A DNA stretch of 38,846 nt, taken from an uncultured Bacillota bacterium (GTDB lineage: Bacteria; Bacillota_I; Bacilli_A; RF39; UBA660). Under the pieces are notes generated by a model. That model ran no database searches. It saw nothing but the letters and a program-made list of their open reading frames with translations, and was not told where the DNA came from. Shown one piece after another: positions 27,880 to 38,046 of this stretch. The DNA is taken from the NCBI GenBank assembly GCA_947168485.1, contig CAMVLZ010000014.1, forward strand, positions 1-38,846, read 5' to 3'. The translations under genes and the position numbers were made by a program. Positions within the stretch are counted from its first letter, which is position 1. Each line of letters starts with the position of its first letter.

Positions 27880-29067
27880 TTGAGATGTGTTGGTACTGTA
27901 GTACGTGGTATTCGTACTCCTATCATTAAAGAAAATGATGATTTAGAAAATATTGTTATTAATTCTTTAATGGATGCTAAAGAAAGTGAAGGTTTTGAAT
28001 TTAGAGATCGTGATGTTGTTGCTATTACTGAGGCTGTTGTTGGGATTAGTCAAGGTAATTATTGTACTGTAGATGATATTGCTACTGATATTAAAGAGAG
28101 ATTCAATAATCCTGAGAGTTTAGGTATTGTTTTTCCTATACTAAGTCGTAATAGATTTTCTTTAATATTAAAAGGTATTGCTAGAAGTACTAAAAAACTT
28201 TATGTTCAATTATCTTTTCCTAGTGATGAAGTTGGTAATGGTATTTTAGATGAAGAGAAATTTGATCATAGTGATTATAATTTAGGTAGTGTAATTACTG
28301 AAGATGAGTATTCTCAAACCTTTGGTGATTGGATTCATCCTTTTACTGGAATTAATATGATTGATTTTTATAGAGATTTAATTAAAGAACAAGGATGTGA
28401 ACCTGTATTTATATTAGCTAATAATGCTATGGAAATATTGAATTATACTAAAAATGTTATTAATTGTGATATTCATACTAGATTTAAAACTAAGAATATT
28501 CTTGAAAAGAATGGTGCTAAATGTATTGGTTTATTTGAAATTATGAATCACTCTGTTAATGGGTCTGGTTTTAATGAAAAGTATGGTTTGTTAGGATCAA
28601 ATAAATCTACTGAAGAGAGATTAAAATTATTTCCTAAAGATGGACAAAAATTAGTAGATGGTATTCAATCTAAGTTAAAAGAATTAACTGGTAAGAATAT
28701 TGAAGTAATGGTATATGGTGATGGTGCTTTTAAAGATCCTGTTGGTAAGATATGGGAATTAGCTGATCCTGTTGTTTCTCCTTTTTATACTAGTGGACTT
28801 GAAGGTACTCCTAATGAGATTAAATTAAAGTTTGTTTCTGATAATAAGTTTCCTGATCTTAAGGGTGAGGAATTAAAAACTGCTATTAAAGAAGAAATTA
28901 GAAAGAAAGCTGCTGATTTAAAGGGACAAATGATTACTCAAGGTACTACTCCTAGAAGATTAACTGATTTAATTGGTTCATTATGTGATCTTACTAGTGG
29001 TAGTGGAGATAAAGGTACTCCAGTAGTCTTTATACAAGGATATTTTGATAATTTAAGTGATGAATAA
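27880..29067 (+). CDS. CofE-like (coenzyme F420-0:L-glutamate ligase fold) protein, TTG start
   Basis: [88 protein letters not shown] supports TTG at 27880. Confidence 0.7.
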   Translation: MRCVGTVVRGIRTPIIKENDDLENIVINSLMDAKESEGFEFRDRDVVAITEAVVGISQGNYCTVDDIATDIKERFNNPESLGIVFPILSRNRFSLILKGIARSTKKLYVQLSFPSDEVGNGILDEEKFDHSDYNLGSVITEDEYSQTFGDWIHPFTGINMIDFYRDLIKEQGCEPVFILANNAMEILNYTKNVINCDIHTRFKTKNILEKNGAKCIGLFEIMNHSVNGSGFNEKYGLLGSNKSTEERLKLFPKDGQKLVDGIQSKLKELTGKNIEVMVYGDGAFKDPVGKIWELADPVVSPFYTSGLEGTPNEIKLKFVSDNKFPDLKGEELKTAIKEEIRKKAADLKGQMITQGTTPRRLTDLIGSLCDLTSGSGDKGTPVVFIQGYFDNLSDE

Positions 29068-29069
29068 AA

Positions 29070-29095
29070 AAAAGAAAGGTTTAAACCTTTCTTTT
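29070..29095. terminator. Bidirectional terminator, perfect 26-bp palindrome
   Basis: AAAAGAAAGGTTT|AAACCTTTCTTTT; minus-strand stop 29094-29096 overlaps the arm. Confidence 0.85.
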
Positions 29096-30689
29096 ATAAT
29101 GTTGGATATACTCCTCCACCTATAGGTGCTCCAATTATATACCATCCTATAATTATTAATACCCATGTTAGAGCTATTATCAAGAAGTATGGACTTATCA
29201 TACTTAATGATTTTCTTATAGTATATGGTTTTGATTTATCTAAGTTATAAATATTTAAATAACCTATATAAATAACAAATGAAGCAAGTAATGGTGTAAT
29301 ACCATTTGTCATAGATAGAGATGTTCTCATTACTATTTGTGCAAACTCTGGTGTAATATTTGATTGCATAAACATAGGTACAACTACTGGTGAAAATATC
29401 ATCCATTTTTGAGTTGGACTTGTTAAGAATATATTAGAAACTGATATGAATAAAAGTGTTACTAATATTAGTGGTATTCCACTTAAATTCATTGTTTCTA
29501 TTAAATTAGCAAACCAAGTAGTAATTAATAATCCTATATTTGTTTCTTTATAGATTGTAATAAATTGACTTACTACAAATATTAATAAGAATAAACTACC
29601 TAAATCTTTAAATTTAGATGCAGATTGTTCTATTATTTCTTTATCATTTTTAACAGTTTTTGCTCCTAAACCGTAAGCAATACCTGTAATTATAAAGAAT
29701 AATGAAACACAATAAGTAAAACTATCTTGGAAGTATGCCTTTTCTCCAAATAACTGATCTACATAAATATTTGTTGAATTATCTAATAATAATCCTGAAT
29801 AAGGTAGACCAGGTACTAATGCATATATATACATTAATATAAGTACTATTGAAACTACAAGGGCAAATCTTAGTCCTCTTTTTTCATTTCTTTCTCTTTC
29901 TATTTTCTTTTGTTCTTCTTCTTCATAATTAATTACTCTATATTGTTCAGTTTTAGCAAATTCTTCTTCTCTTTTATAATGACCAACTTTTGGTGCTATT
30001 AACTTTTCTATTATTATAGTACCGACTATCGTTATTATTATTGTTGCTACTACTAAGAATATTAAGTTAGAAGAAAGTGGTACATGGTAATTAGCATCTA
30101 CTAAGTGAGAAGCTAACTCTGTATAATCTTTTAGAGCTATATCCATTGATCCTACAAAGAATGAAACTCCATATCCAAATGATACTCCACAGAATGTTGT
30201 TACTATTCCTAGTATTGGATTTCTTCCATTAATGAAGTAAATAAGTGCAAACATTGGAATTAGTATTGCATATCCTACTTCATTTATTAATGAAGAAATA
30301 GTTGCTATAAAAATAACTAATAATGTTAATACCCATTCTGGCATTTTCTTTAAATATTTTTTAGAAAATGTTTCTATTAATCCAGTACCTTCTGCTATTG
30401 ATAAACCAATTAATGATATAAGTAATGTTCCTAATGGAGCAAAACTTAAGAAATTAGTCATTGCATTAGACATTAAACTCTTTATAGCGGTAAATGAAAA
30501 TATTGATTCCATTGCTATAAGTACAGGTTCTAATGTTACTGCATTTTTATCTATAGTATTATATGTAGCAGATAATTCAATCTTGGCTAATATGCCACTA
30601 AATACAATTAATACAACTGTTAAGAATATAAATACTGTGATTGGATGAAAATAAAACTTTTTTAATTTTAATTTCTTTTTATCTTTCAT
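29094..30689 (-). CDS. AbgT-family transporter
   Basis: Polytopic; NFLSFAPLGTLLISLIGLSIAEGTGLI, TSPTQKWMIFSPVVVPMFM, IGAPIGGGVYP. Confidence 0.8.
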   Translation of the reverse strand: MKDKKKLKLKKFYFHPITVFIFLTVVLIVFSGILAKIELSATYNTIDKNAVTLEPVLIAMESIFSFTAIKSLMSNAMTNFLSFAPLGTLLISLIGLSIAEGTGLIETFSKKYLKKMPEWVLTLLVIFIATISSLINEVGYAILIPMFALIYFINGRNPILGIVTTFCGVSFGYGVSFFVGSMDIALKDYTELASHLVDANYHVPLSSNLIFLVVATIIITIVGTIIIEKLIAPKVGHYKREEEFAKTEQYRVINYEEEEQKKIERERNEKRGLRFALVVSIVLILMYIYALVPGLPYSGLLLDNSTNIYVDQLFGEKAYFQDSFTYCVSLFFIITGIAYGLGAKTVKNDKEIIEQSASKFKDLGSLFLLIFVVSQFITIYKETNIGLLITTWFANLIETMNLSGIPLILVTLLFISVSNIFLTSPTQKWMIFSPVVVPMFMQSNITPEFAQIVMRTSLSMTNGITPLLASFVIYIGYLNIYNLDKSKPYTIRKSLSMISPYFLIIALTWVLIIIGWYIIGAPIGGGVYPTL

Positions 30690-30891
30690 TATTTTCCTCC
30701 TCTTCCACAATTTTCTTTAACTTTTTATTGAACTCTATTCTAGGAATTAGAACAGTTCTTCCACAGTTAATACATTTTATTTTTATATCGGCACCTGTTC
30801 TTGTTATTTCCCATAAATTTGTTCCACATGGATGAGGTTTTTTCATTATTACTTTAGTGCCAACCCCATAATTTAAAACTCTATTTTCCAT
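30679..30891 (-). CDS. DUF951 protein
   Basis: VIMKKPHPCGTNLWEITRTGADIKIKCINCGRTVLIPRIEF. Confidence 0.88.
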   Translation of the reverse strand: MENRVLNYGVGTKVIMKKPHPCGTNLWEITRTGADIKIKCINCGRTVLIPRIEFNKKLKKIVEEEENNER

Positions 30892-31684
30892 TATGCACCT
30901 CAATTTGATTATAAGGAATCTTTACCTGTTCTTTTTCTAAACGTTTCTTTATTTCTTCTCTTAAGAATCTTTGTGTTTCATAATGTTTAGTTGGTTCTGT
31001 TTCAACAACGACTCTATATACTACTGAAGAATCTGATAAATCATTAACTCCTAATAATCTTAATTCTCCTGTTGCATTTGGTATTTTTCCTTTTAAATCT
31101 TCAATAATCTTATTAAATATCTTTTTAACTCTTTCATTATCTTCTTCATAGGCAACTGCTACATCAACTATTGCTAAAGAATCATTAATTGAATAATTAA
31201 TAACTTTATCCATATATCTATTAGCAACTATATATGTTGATCCATTAAAATGTCTTATTCTTGTAGTTTTTAATCCTATAAATACTACTTCTCCTAAGAA
31301 TCCATCTACTTCAATAGAGTCTCCTATTTCATAATTACCTTCACTTATAATAGAAAAACCTGCTATTAAATCTTTTGCCATATCTTGGAAAGCTAAACCA
31401 ATTATTGCAGTTGTTATTCCTAATCCTGCTACTAATGATGTAACATTTATTCCAAAATTTGCTAATATAGCTAAGATTTCTATAATTACTATTATATATT
31501 TAATTATATTAATAATAAGTGTATTTATAGTTTTAATACGTTGTTTTCTTTGTTCAGACATTCTTTTATTAGCATGATGTGAAGCTTTTATTATTATATT
31601 CTTTATTATCTTATAAACTATAATTCCTATTACTATATATATAATAGGTTGAATTATTATTTTTAAATCTATATTATTTAACAT
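30881..31684 (-). CDS. mscS: Small-conductance mechanosensitive channel, MscS family
   Basis: TSLVAGLGITTAIIGLAFQDMAKDLIAGFSIISEGNYEIGDSIEVDGFLGEV. Confidence 0.93.
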   Translation of the reverse strand: MLNNIDLKIIIQPIIYIVIGIIVYKIIKNIIIKASHHANKRMSEQRKQRIKTINTLIINIIKYIIVIIEILAILANFGINVTSLVAGLGITTAIIGLAFQDMAKDLIAGFSIISEGNYEIGDSIEVDGFLGEVVFIGLKTTRIRHFNGSTYIVANRYMDKVINYSINDSLAIVDVAVAYEEDNERVKKIFNKIIEDLKGKIPNATGELRLLGVNDLSDSSVVYRVVVETEPTKHYETQRFLREEIKKRLEKEQVKIPYNQIEVHNGK

Positions 31685-32577
31685 TAGTTACCACTCTCAT
31701 TCAAATTCATGATTTCTAATATTCTATTAAGATCATTAACATTAACAAATGAAATTTCTATCTTATTAGATTTAACTTTTACTTTAGTTCCTAATTTTTC
31801 ATTTAAAGCTTCTTCTAAATATTTATATTCATTTGTATCTTTTTTCTTTGTTACTTTATTTCTTCTAGTAAAATCTTTTGAAGAAGAAGTCATATTTTCT
31901 AATTCATGAACACTTATTCCTTCTTTAACTATTTTATTAGCTAAGAATTCTTGTTGTTCTTTACTTTCTAGTTTAGATAATACTCTTGCATGAGCCATAG
32001 ATAAATCTTTTGATTCAATCATACTTTGAATTGATGTTGGTAATGTTAATAATCCTAACATATTTGTTATATGTGATCTTGATTTACCTAATCTTTTAGC
32101 TAATTCTTCTTGTGTTAAATTTAAATTTTCTTGTAGTTTTTTATAAGCATTTGCTTCTTCTACAGCATTTAAATTTTCTCTTTGAAGATTTTCTAAAAGA
32201 GCAATCTCCATCATTTCTTGATCATTGAAATCTCTAATGATTGCTGGAATTTCTTCAAGTCCTGCTATTGTTGATGCTTTAACTCTTCTTTCTCCAGCAA
32301 TTATTTCGTATCCTTTGATACCTTTTTTTACTATAATTGGTTGAATTACACCATGTTCTTTAATAGAAGCAGCTAATTCATTTAATGCTTCTTGATCAAA
32401 TACTTTTCTAGGTTGATATGGATTAGCATGTAATTCATTTAATTTAATATTTTCAATAGCATCTTTTGGTGTTTCGTTTATAATTCTTTCTTCTACTTGT
32501 TCATAATTAATTGGTTCATTATTAAATAATTCTTCAAGACCTCTTCCTAGAGCTCTTCTTTTATTATCAGTTTCCAT
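31684..32577 (-). CDS. parB: Chromosome partitioning protein ParB (Spo0J)
   Basis: KRRALGRGLEELF, GYEIIAGERRVKAS, MEIALLENLQRENLNAVEEANAY, GKSRSHITNMLGLLTLP. Confidence 0.95.
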   Translation of the reverse strand: METDNKRRALGRGLEELFNNEPINYEQVEERIINETPKDAIENIKLNELHANPYQPRKVFDQEALNELAASIKEHGVIQPIIVKKGIKGYEIIAGERRVKASTIAGLEEIPAIIRDFNDQEMMEIALLENLQRENLNAVEEANAYKKLQENLNLTQEELAKRLGKSRSHITNMLGLLTLPTSIQSMIESKDLSMAHARVLSKLESKEQQEFLANKIVKEGISVHELENMTSSSKDFTRRNKVTKKKDTNEYKYLEEALNEKLGTKVKVKSNKIEISFVNVNDLNRILEIMNLNESGN

Positions 32578-33352
32578 TTCTAGCAATCACTTCCTTAGCC
32601 AAATTTATATATGCTTCTGATCCTCTACTCTTTGGATCATATGCAATAATTGGTTCTCCATGAGATGGAGCCTCTGTTAGTCTTACTAATCTAGGAATTA
32701 TTGTGTTATATACTTTTTCTTTAAAGAATTTTCTTATTTCTTCTACTACTTCAAATCCTAAATTAGTTCTAGAATCTAACATAGTTAATAGAACCCCTTC
32801 TATATTTAATGTTGGATTTAAATTCTTTTGAGCCAACATTATTGTTCTTAATAATTGAGTAATTCCTTCTAAAGCAAAGAATTCACATTGTACTGGAATA
32901 ATTACTGAATTAGATGCTGTAAGAGCATTAGTAGTAATTACTCCTAATGATGGAGGACAATCTATAATAATATAATCATATTCATTCTCAATTGGAGATA
33001 AATATTTCTTTAATTGTTCTCCTTTAGAAAAGTTCTCTTCTTTTTTACTTCTTTCAATTAACTCTATATTTATTCCTGCTAAATTAATAGTAGCTGGTAT
33101 TACTGATAAGTTCTTATATTTTGTTCTTATGATTGCTTCATTTATATTACAATCACCTATTAAAACATCATATATGCTCTTATCTATATCACCCTTGTTT
33201 ATACCAACACCAGTTGTAGTATTTCCTTGAGGATCTAAATCTATTAATAAAACTCTTTTTCCAAGAGCTGCTAAAGATGCAGAAAGATTGATGCTAGTTG
33301 TTGTCTTTCCTACTCCACCTTTTTGATTTACTAAAGATATTGTCTTTCCCAT
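32567..33352 (-). CDS. parA: Chromosome partitioning ATPase ParA (Soj)
   Basis: MGKTISLVNQKGGVGKTTTSINLSASLA, LLIDLDPQGNTTTGVG, IIDCPPSLG. Confidence 0.97.
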   Translation of the reverse strand: MGKTISLVNQKGGVGKTTTSINLSASLAALGKRVLLIDLDPQGNTTTGVGINKGDIDKSIYDVLIGDCNINEAIIRTKYKNLSVIPATINLAGINIELIERSKKEENFSKGEQLKKYLSPIENEYDYIIIDCPPSLGVITTNALTASNSVIIPVQCEFFALEGITQLLRTIMLAQKNLNPTLNIEGVLLTMLDSRTNLGFEVVEEIRKFFKEKVYNTIIPRLVRLTEAPSHGEPIIAYDPKSRGSEAYINLAKEVIARNGN

Positions 33353-33418
33353 CTTATCACCCATTTCTTAATTACTAATTTATTGTATCAAATATTGGGT
33401 TTTTTTTAAATGTTTTTA

Positions 33419-33444
33419 GAAAAAAAGTAGAAATTTCTTTCTAC
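33419..33444 (-). terminator. noc terminator immediately after a TAATAG tandem stop
   Basis: GTAGAAA(33427-33433)/TTTCTAC(33438-33444), T-run on minus strand. Confidence 0.7.
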
Positions 33445-33446
33445 TA

Positions 33447-34775
33447 TTATTTATCTATTTTAATTATAACTTGATATTTTTGTGGGAAGTCCATTTCTTC
33501 CATAGAAATACTTATTCCTTTTTCCTTTAAAGAATTAACTAACTCTTTAATATTATCTTTAGCTGTATCAACAGTAACTTCCTCATTAGGTTGTTCTTTT
33601 TGTTCTCCAATATCTATTTCATTTGGAAGATTAATTTCTGATAAATCAGGAGTCTTGAAATAATCTTCTACATTAGAAGTTTCATCATCTTCTGTAGTTT
33701 CAGCTGTTTTTACAATTGCTTCAGCTGGTGTTAAGAAGTTTCCTTCTTTTGGTTCTTGTTTAACTGTTGGTGTTGGTAAATTTAGTAAACTATCAAGTGA
33801 TGAACCTCCAGTTGCTGGAACTGAATTAATATCTTGAGCATTATTCTTTATATCTTCTACATTAGGTGTTGTTCCAGTTAAAAATGTATGTGAACTATTA
33901 TCTTCTTCATCTTCATTATCATCTATATTACTATAATCTAAGAATTTTTCTTCTCCACCTGGATTATTATCATCAAGTATTTTTACTTTTCCTACTTCTT
34001 CAGTTGGATCTTTTATTTCAGTAGTAGGTTTAAGTGGAGCATTATTGATAAAATTATTCAAAAAATTTTCAGGACCTTTACTTTCTGTTGCTGGTGGTGT
34101 ACTAGGTTGGTCTACAGGTTGAGGTATATCTGTTGGACTAGGTACTTTTTCTTCTTTTTCTTTTCTTGGATATATTTTATCTATTTCTTTTTCTAAATCT
34201 CTAACATTAATTTTTTCACTTATTACTCTTTTTAACATTTCTGTTTGTTTTGCTGAATCCTCTATTCTTAATAGTGTTCTAGCGTGACGTTCAGAAATTT
34301 CTTCAGATAGAAGTGCTTTTTTTACATCATCATTTAATTGAAGTAATCTTAATTTATTTGCAACTGCTGATTGTGATTTACCCATAGTTTTAGCTAACTC
34401 TTCTTGTGTCATTTCATCTAACTCAAGAATTTTTTGGTATGTTTTAGCTTCTTCTATAGGATTAAGATTTTTTCTTTGTAAGTTTTCTAGTAGTGCAACT
34501 TTTGATGATTCTTTATCATCTAAATTATTAATAATTGCAGGTATAGTAGTTTTTCCTGCTAAAGCAGATGCTTTATATCTTCTTTCTCCAGCAATTATTT
34601 CATATTTACCATTAACTGATCGAACTATAATAGGTTGAATAACACCATGTTCTTTAATAGAAACAGCTAATTCTTTTAATGCTTGATCATCAAATACCTC
34701 TCTAGGTTGAAACTTATTAGGTATGATATCATTTAGGTTTAATTGTACTACTTCTTTTTTATCATCTTGATTCAT
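33447..34775 (-). CDS. noc: Noc-type ParB-family protein with extended acidic linker
   Basis: ParB CTPase motifs (GKYEIIAGERRYKAS, VALLENLQRKNLNPIEEAKTY), Noc-like GKSQSAVANKLRLL and ISERHARTL, C-terminus TVDTAKDNIKELVNSLKEKGISISMEEMDFPQKYQVIIKIDK. Confidence 0.88.
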   Translation of the reverse strand: MNQDDKKEVVQLNLNDIIPNKFQPREVFDDQALKELAVSIKEHGVIQPIIVRSVNGKYEIIAGERRYKASALAGKTTIPAIINNLDDKESSKVALLENLQRKNLNPIEEAKTYQKILELDEMTQEELAKTMGKSQSAVANKLRLLQLNDDVKKALLSEEISERHARTLLRIEDSAKQTEMLKRVISEKINVRDLEKEIDKIYPRKEKEEKVPSPTDIPQPVDQPSTPPATESKGPENFLNNFINNAPLKPTTEIKDPTEEVGKVKILDDNNPGGEEKFLDYSNIDDNEDEEDNSSHTFLTGTTPNVEDIKNNAQDINSVPATGGSSLDSLLNLPTPTVKQEPKEGNFLTPAEAIVKTAETTEDDETSNVEDYFKTPDLSEINLPNEIDIGEQKEQPNEEVTVDTAKDNIKELVNSLKEKGISISMEEMDFPQKYQVIIKIDK

Positions 34776-34842
34776 AAGCATCCCTCTATTCTTTCCTATA
34801 ATATATTATATATTATTTTTATATATCTTTCAATTAAAAAAT

Positions 34843-34866
34843 AAAAACTCTTAATAAAGAGTTTTT
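34843..34866 (-). terminator. Terminator overlapping the stop of the YbaK-like gene
   Basis: AAAAACTCTT AATA AAGAGTTTTT; stop 34865-34867. Confidence 0.75.
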
Positions 34867-35401
34867 ATAATTCAACTATTTTAGCTTCATGATTTATATT
34901 TGGAAGTATTACTTCTAATAAATCTTTAGTTTTTATTTTTATATGACGTAGACTTGTTCCTGTATTACATGAGAAGTATTCTTCTTCTGTGATTGGTTTA
35001 TCTATTACTACTTGAACTTTTCCTTCTACATCTTTTATAGAACATAATACACTTGCACTACCTGGAGTCACTCCAACTATATCTAATAAGTCATCTACAC
35101 TAGCAAAAGATACTCGTGAGCATTCCATTTCTCTAGAGAAATCTTTTGTTACAAATGGTTTATCTGCTGGAAGTACTACTAGATAATATTGAGTCTTTTG
35201 TCTATTGCATACAAATACTGTTTTTCTTATTTCTGATCCTAATTTTTTATCTAGTTCTATGCAAGACTCCATAGTATTAGCTTCATCATTATCAATTCTT
35301 TCAAAATCAATATTTAATTCTTTTAACTTATTAAATATTAACTCTTCTACCTCATTTTCAAATTTTTCAGGTATCTCTTTTGTAATTTCACTTATGTACA
35401 T
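34865..35401 (-). CDS. YbaK/ProX (PrdX-type) aminoacyl-tRNA deacylase domain protein
   Basis: LGSEIRKTVFVCNRQKTQYYLVVLPADKPF, GVTPGSASVLCSIKD, CNTGTSLRHIKIKTKDLLE; SD GGAGATATTT before ATG at 35401. Confidence 0.82.
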   Translation of the reverse strand: MYISEITKEIPEKFENEVEELIFNKLKELNIDFERIDNDEANTMESCIELDKKLGSEIRKTVFVCNRQKTQYYLVVLPADKPFVTKDFSREMECSRVSFASVDDLLDIVGVTPGSASVLCSIKDVEGKVQVVIDKPITEEEYFSCNTGTSLRHIKIKTKDLLEVILPNINHEAKIVEL

Positions 35402-35440
35402 AAATATCTCCTTTTTTATTTGATTATATACCTTTTTAAT

Positions 35441-35480
35441 AAACAAAAAAAGAGAAAAATTAATTTTCTCTTTTTTGTTT
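35441..35480 (-). terminator. Long-stem terminator after rsmG
   Basis: AAACAAAAAAAGAGAAAA / TTTTCTCTTTTTTGTTT near-perfect inverted repeat. Confidence 0.7.
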
Positions 35481-35534
35481 TTTCTTACTTCAGTTGATGC
35501 TGGTAATGATGCTATTTTTATAGAATAAATAACC

Positions 35535-36176
35535 TTATTTTTCAATGTTTGTAATACTTATTAAACTTCTTTTACTCTTCTCAATAGGTAATTCAAATTT
35601 AATAATTTTTTCTATTTTATACTTTTTATTTAACTTTTCTTCTACTTCTTTAGTTAATTCAGAATCAATATCAGCTTTCATAGCAATAAGTTTTCCATTC
35701 TTTTTAACTAAATGCATTGTATAATCCATTAACTTTTCAATGTTAGCTACTGCTCTTGATGTAACTATATCAAATTTTTCATTATATTCTTCTGCTCTAA
35801 TGTGAATAGTTCTTATTCCTTTTAATTGTAATTTATTTATTACTTCATCAAGAAACTTAAGTTTCTTTTCTCTAGCATCTACTAATACTATATCTAAATG
35901 TGGATAAAATATTTTCAATACAACTCCAGGGAAACCTGCTCCTGTACCAATATCACATAGAGTATTATAATCATTTAAATCTATTATTTTATTAATAGTT
36001 AGTGAATCATAAAAATGTTTTAAATATACTTCTTCTTTATCAGTAATTCTCGTTAAATTTATCTTAGAATTCCATTCTATCAATAGGTTAAAATACTCCT
36101 CTAGTTTTGATAATTGTTCTTTTGTAGCATTTATTCCTAACTTATTAAGTTCTTCTATAAATATTTTATCTGTCAT
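35535..36176 (-). CDS. rsmG: 16S rRNA m7G527 methyltransferase
   Basis: YNTLCDIGTGAGFPGVVLKIFYP, IVTSRAVANIEKL. Confidence 0.96.
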   Translation of the reverse strand: MTDKIFIEELNKLGINATKEQLSKLEEYFNLLIEWNSKINLTRITDKEEVYLKHFYDSLTINKIIDLNDYNTLCDIGTGAGFPGVVLKIFYPHLDIVLVDAREKKLKFLDEVINKLQLKGIRTIHIRAEEYNEKFDIVTSRAVANIEKLMDYTMHLVKKNGKLIAMKADIDSELTKEVEEKLNKKYKIEKIIKFELPIEKSKRSLISITNIEK

Positions 36177-38046
36177 TATATTTTCTCCTCAAATAAACCA
36201 TTAATATAGATATATCAGCTGGATTTACTCCACTTATTCTTGATGCTTGTCCTAAAGATAAAGGTCTAATATCTTTAAGTTTTTCTCTTGCTTCACTAGC
36301 TAGATTTAATACATCATCATAATCTATATCTTCTGGAATACCCTTTGACTCTAAAGATAACATTTTTTCTGCTTCTTTATTTGCTTTTTTTATGTATCCT
36401 TCATATTTAACAATTATTTCAACTTCTTCTTTAACATCATTTGAATAATTTAATTCTATAAAGTTAGATAAATCATCTATTGATATTTCTGGTCTTTTTA
36501 AGAATTCATATAATGATATTCCTTCATTTAGAATTGATGTATCTAATTTTTTTAGAATTTCTTTTGTTTCTTTCTTAGGAGTTATTCTTGTTTCTTTTAA
36601 TAAATTAGTTAATTCTTCAATATTATTCATTTTATCTTTAAATAATTTATATCTATCATCATCTATTAAACCAACTTCTCTACCATATTCAGTAAGACGA
36701 GAATCAGCATTATCATTTCTTAATAATAATCTATATTCTGCACGTGATGTTAATAATCTATAAGGATCTTTAATTCCTTTAGTAACTAAATCATCTATTA
36801 GTACTCCAATATATGATTCATTTCTTTTTAAAATTAAAGGTGCTTTTCCTTGTAATTTTTGATTTGCATTTATTCCAGCAATTAAACCTTGTCCTGCTGC
36901 TTCTTCATAACCAGATGTTCCATTTATTTGTCCTGCTGTAAATAGATTTTCTATTAATTTTGTTTCTAATGAAGGTTTTAATTGTTTTGAATCAATTGCA
37001 TCATACTCTATAGCATAAGCATATTTTAATATTTTAGCATTTTCTAAACCTTCTAATGAATGAACTAATTCATCTTGTACATAATAAGGCATACTAGTTG
37101 AAAATCCTTGTATATATATAGTATTTCCATACTCAGGATCTGATTCTACATTACTTTCAGGTTCTAAGAACAATTGATGTCTTTCTTTATCAGAGAATCT
37201 TACTACCTTGTCTTCTATTGATGGGCAATATCTTGGCCCTACTCCTTGAACATATCCTCCGTACATAGATGATTCTTGTAGATGATCATTTATTATTTTA
37301 TGTGTTTTATCATTTGTATAAATTAAATGACATGGTACTTGGTTGTCTACATCATAAAATGTTTTATTGTCAAAAGAGAATGTTCTTATTACGTTGTCTC
37401 CTGGTTCTAACCTAGTCTTATCATAATCGATAGAATGTTTGTCTATTCTTGGAGGTGTTCCTGTTTTTAGTCTTAGAATATTGAATCCTAAATCTTTTAA
37501 TTTATCTGATAAGTGATTAGATCTTTTTTCTCCATGTGGTCCTGAAGGAGTTCTATCTTTTCCATTTAATATATCTGCTTTTAGATATGTACCTGTAGTT
37601 AATATTACTGCTTTTGATGAAATCTTCTCATTATTTTCTAGTACTATTCCTTTAATAGTATCATTTTCTACTATTAAGTCTTCTACCATAGCTTCTTTAA
37701 TAGTTAGATTTTTTTCTTGATTTAGAGTTTTCAACATTTCTTGTGGATAAATATTTTTATCTTCTTGAGCACGTAATGCTTGTACTGCTGGTCCTTTTTT
37801 AGTATTTAGCATTTTCATTTGGATACATGCTTTATCTGCATTTTTACCCATTTCTCCACCTAAGGCATCTATTTCTCTAACAACTATACCTTTAGCTGGA
37901 CCTCCAATAGAAGGATTACAAGGCATATCAGCAACATTTTTAATATTACCTGTTACTAAAAGTGTTTTATTACCTAATCTAGAACTAGATAGAGCAGCTT
38001 CACATCCAGCATGTCCTCCTCCAACTACAATTATGTCATATTCCAT
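36166..38046 (-). CDS. mnmG: tRNA uridine-5-carboxymethylaminomethyl modification enzyme MnmG
   Basis: YDIIVVGGGHAGCEAALSSSRLG, CNPSIGGPAKGIVVREIDALGGEMG, AAGQGLIAGINA. Confidence 0.98.
   Translation of the reverse strand: MEYDIIVVGGGHAGCEAALSSSRLGNKTLLVTGNIKNVADMPCNPSIGGPAKGIVVREIDALGGEMGKNADKACIQMKMLNTKKGPAVQALRAQEDKNIYPQEMLKTLNQEKNLTIKEAMVEDLIVENDTIKGIVLENNEKISSKAVILTTGTYLKADILNGKDRTPSGPHGEKRSNHLSDKLKDLGFNILRLKTGTPPRIDKHSIDYDKTRLEPGDNVIRTFSFDNKTFYDVDNQVPCHLIYTNDKTHKIINDHLQESSMYGGYVQGVGPRYCPSIEDKVVRFSDKERHQLFLEPESNVESDPEYGNTIYIQGFSTSMPYYVQDELVHSLEGLENAKILKYAYAIEYDAIDSKQLKPSLETKLIENLFTAGQINGTSGYEEAAGQGLIAGINANQKLQGKAPLILKRNESYIGVLIDDLVTKGIKDPYRLLTSRAEYRLLLRNDNADSRLTEYGREVGLIDDDRYKLFKDKMNNIEELTNLLKETRITPKKETKEILKKLDTSILNEGISLYEFLKRPEISIDDLSNFIELNYSNDVKEEVEIIVKYEGYIKKANKEAEKMLSLESKGIPEDIDYDDVLNLASEAREKLKDIRPLSLGQASRISGVNPADISILMVYLRRKYNDR

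Noticed and set aside
31684-34775. Two ParB-family proteins as a recent tandem duplication
   Set aside because: The distinct DNA-recognition residues and C-termini fit the usual Firmicutes noc plus parB pair rather than a new duplication.
35441-35520. Possible small RNA between rsmG and the YbaK-like gene because of the long A/T stem
   Set aside because: Better explained as an intrinsic terminator; no promoter seen for a separate transcript.
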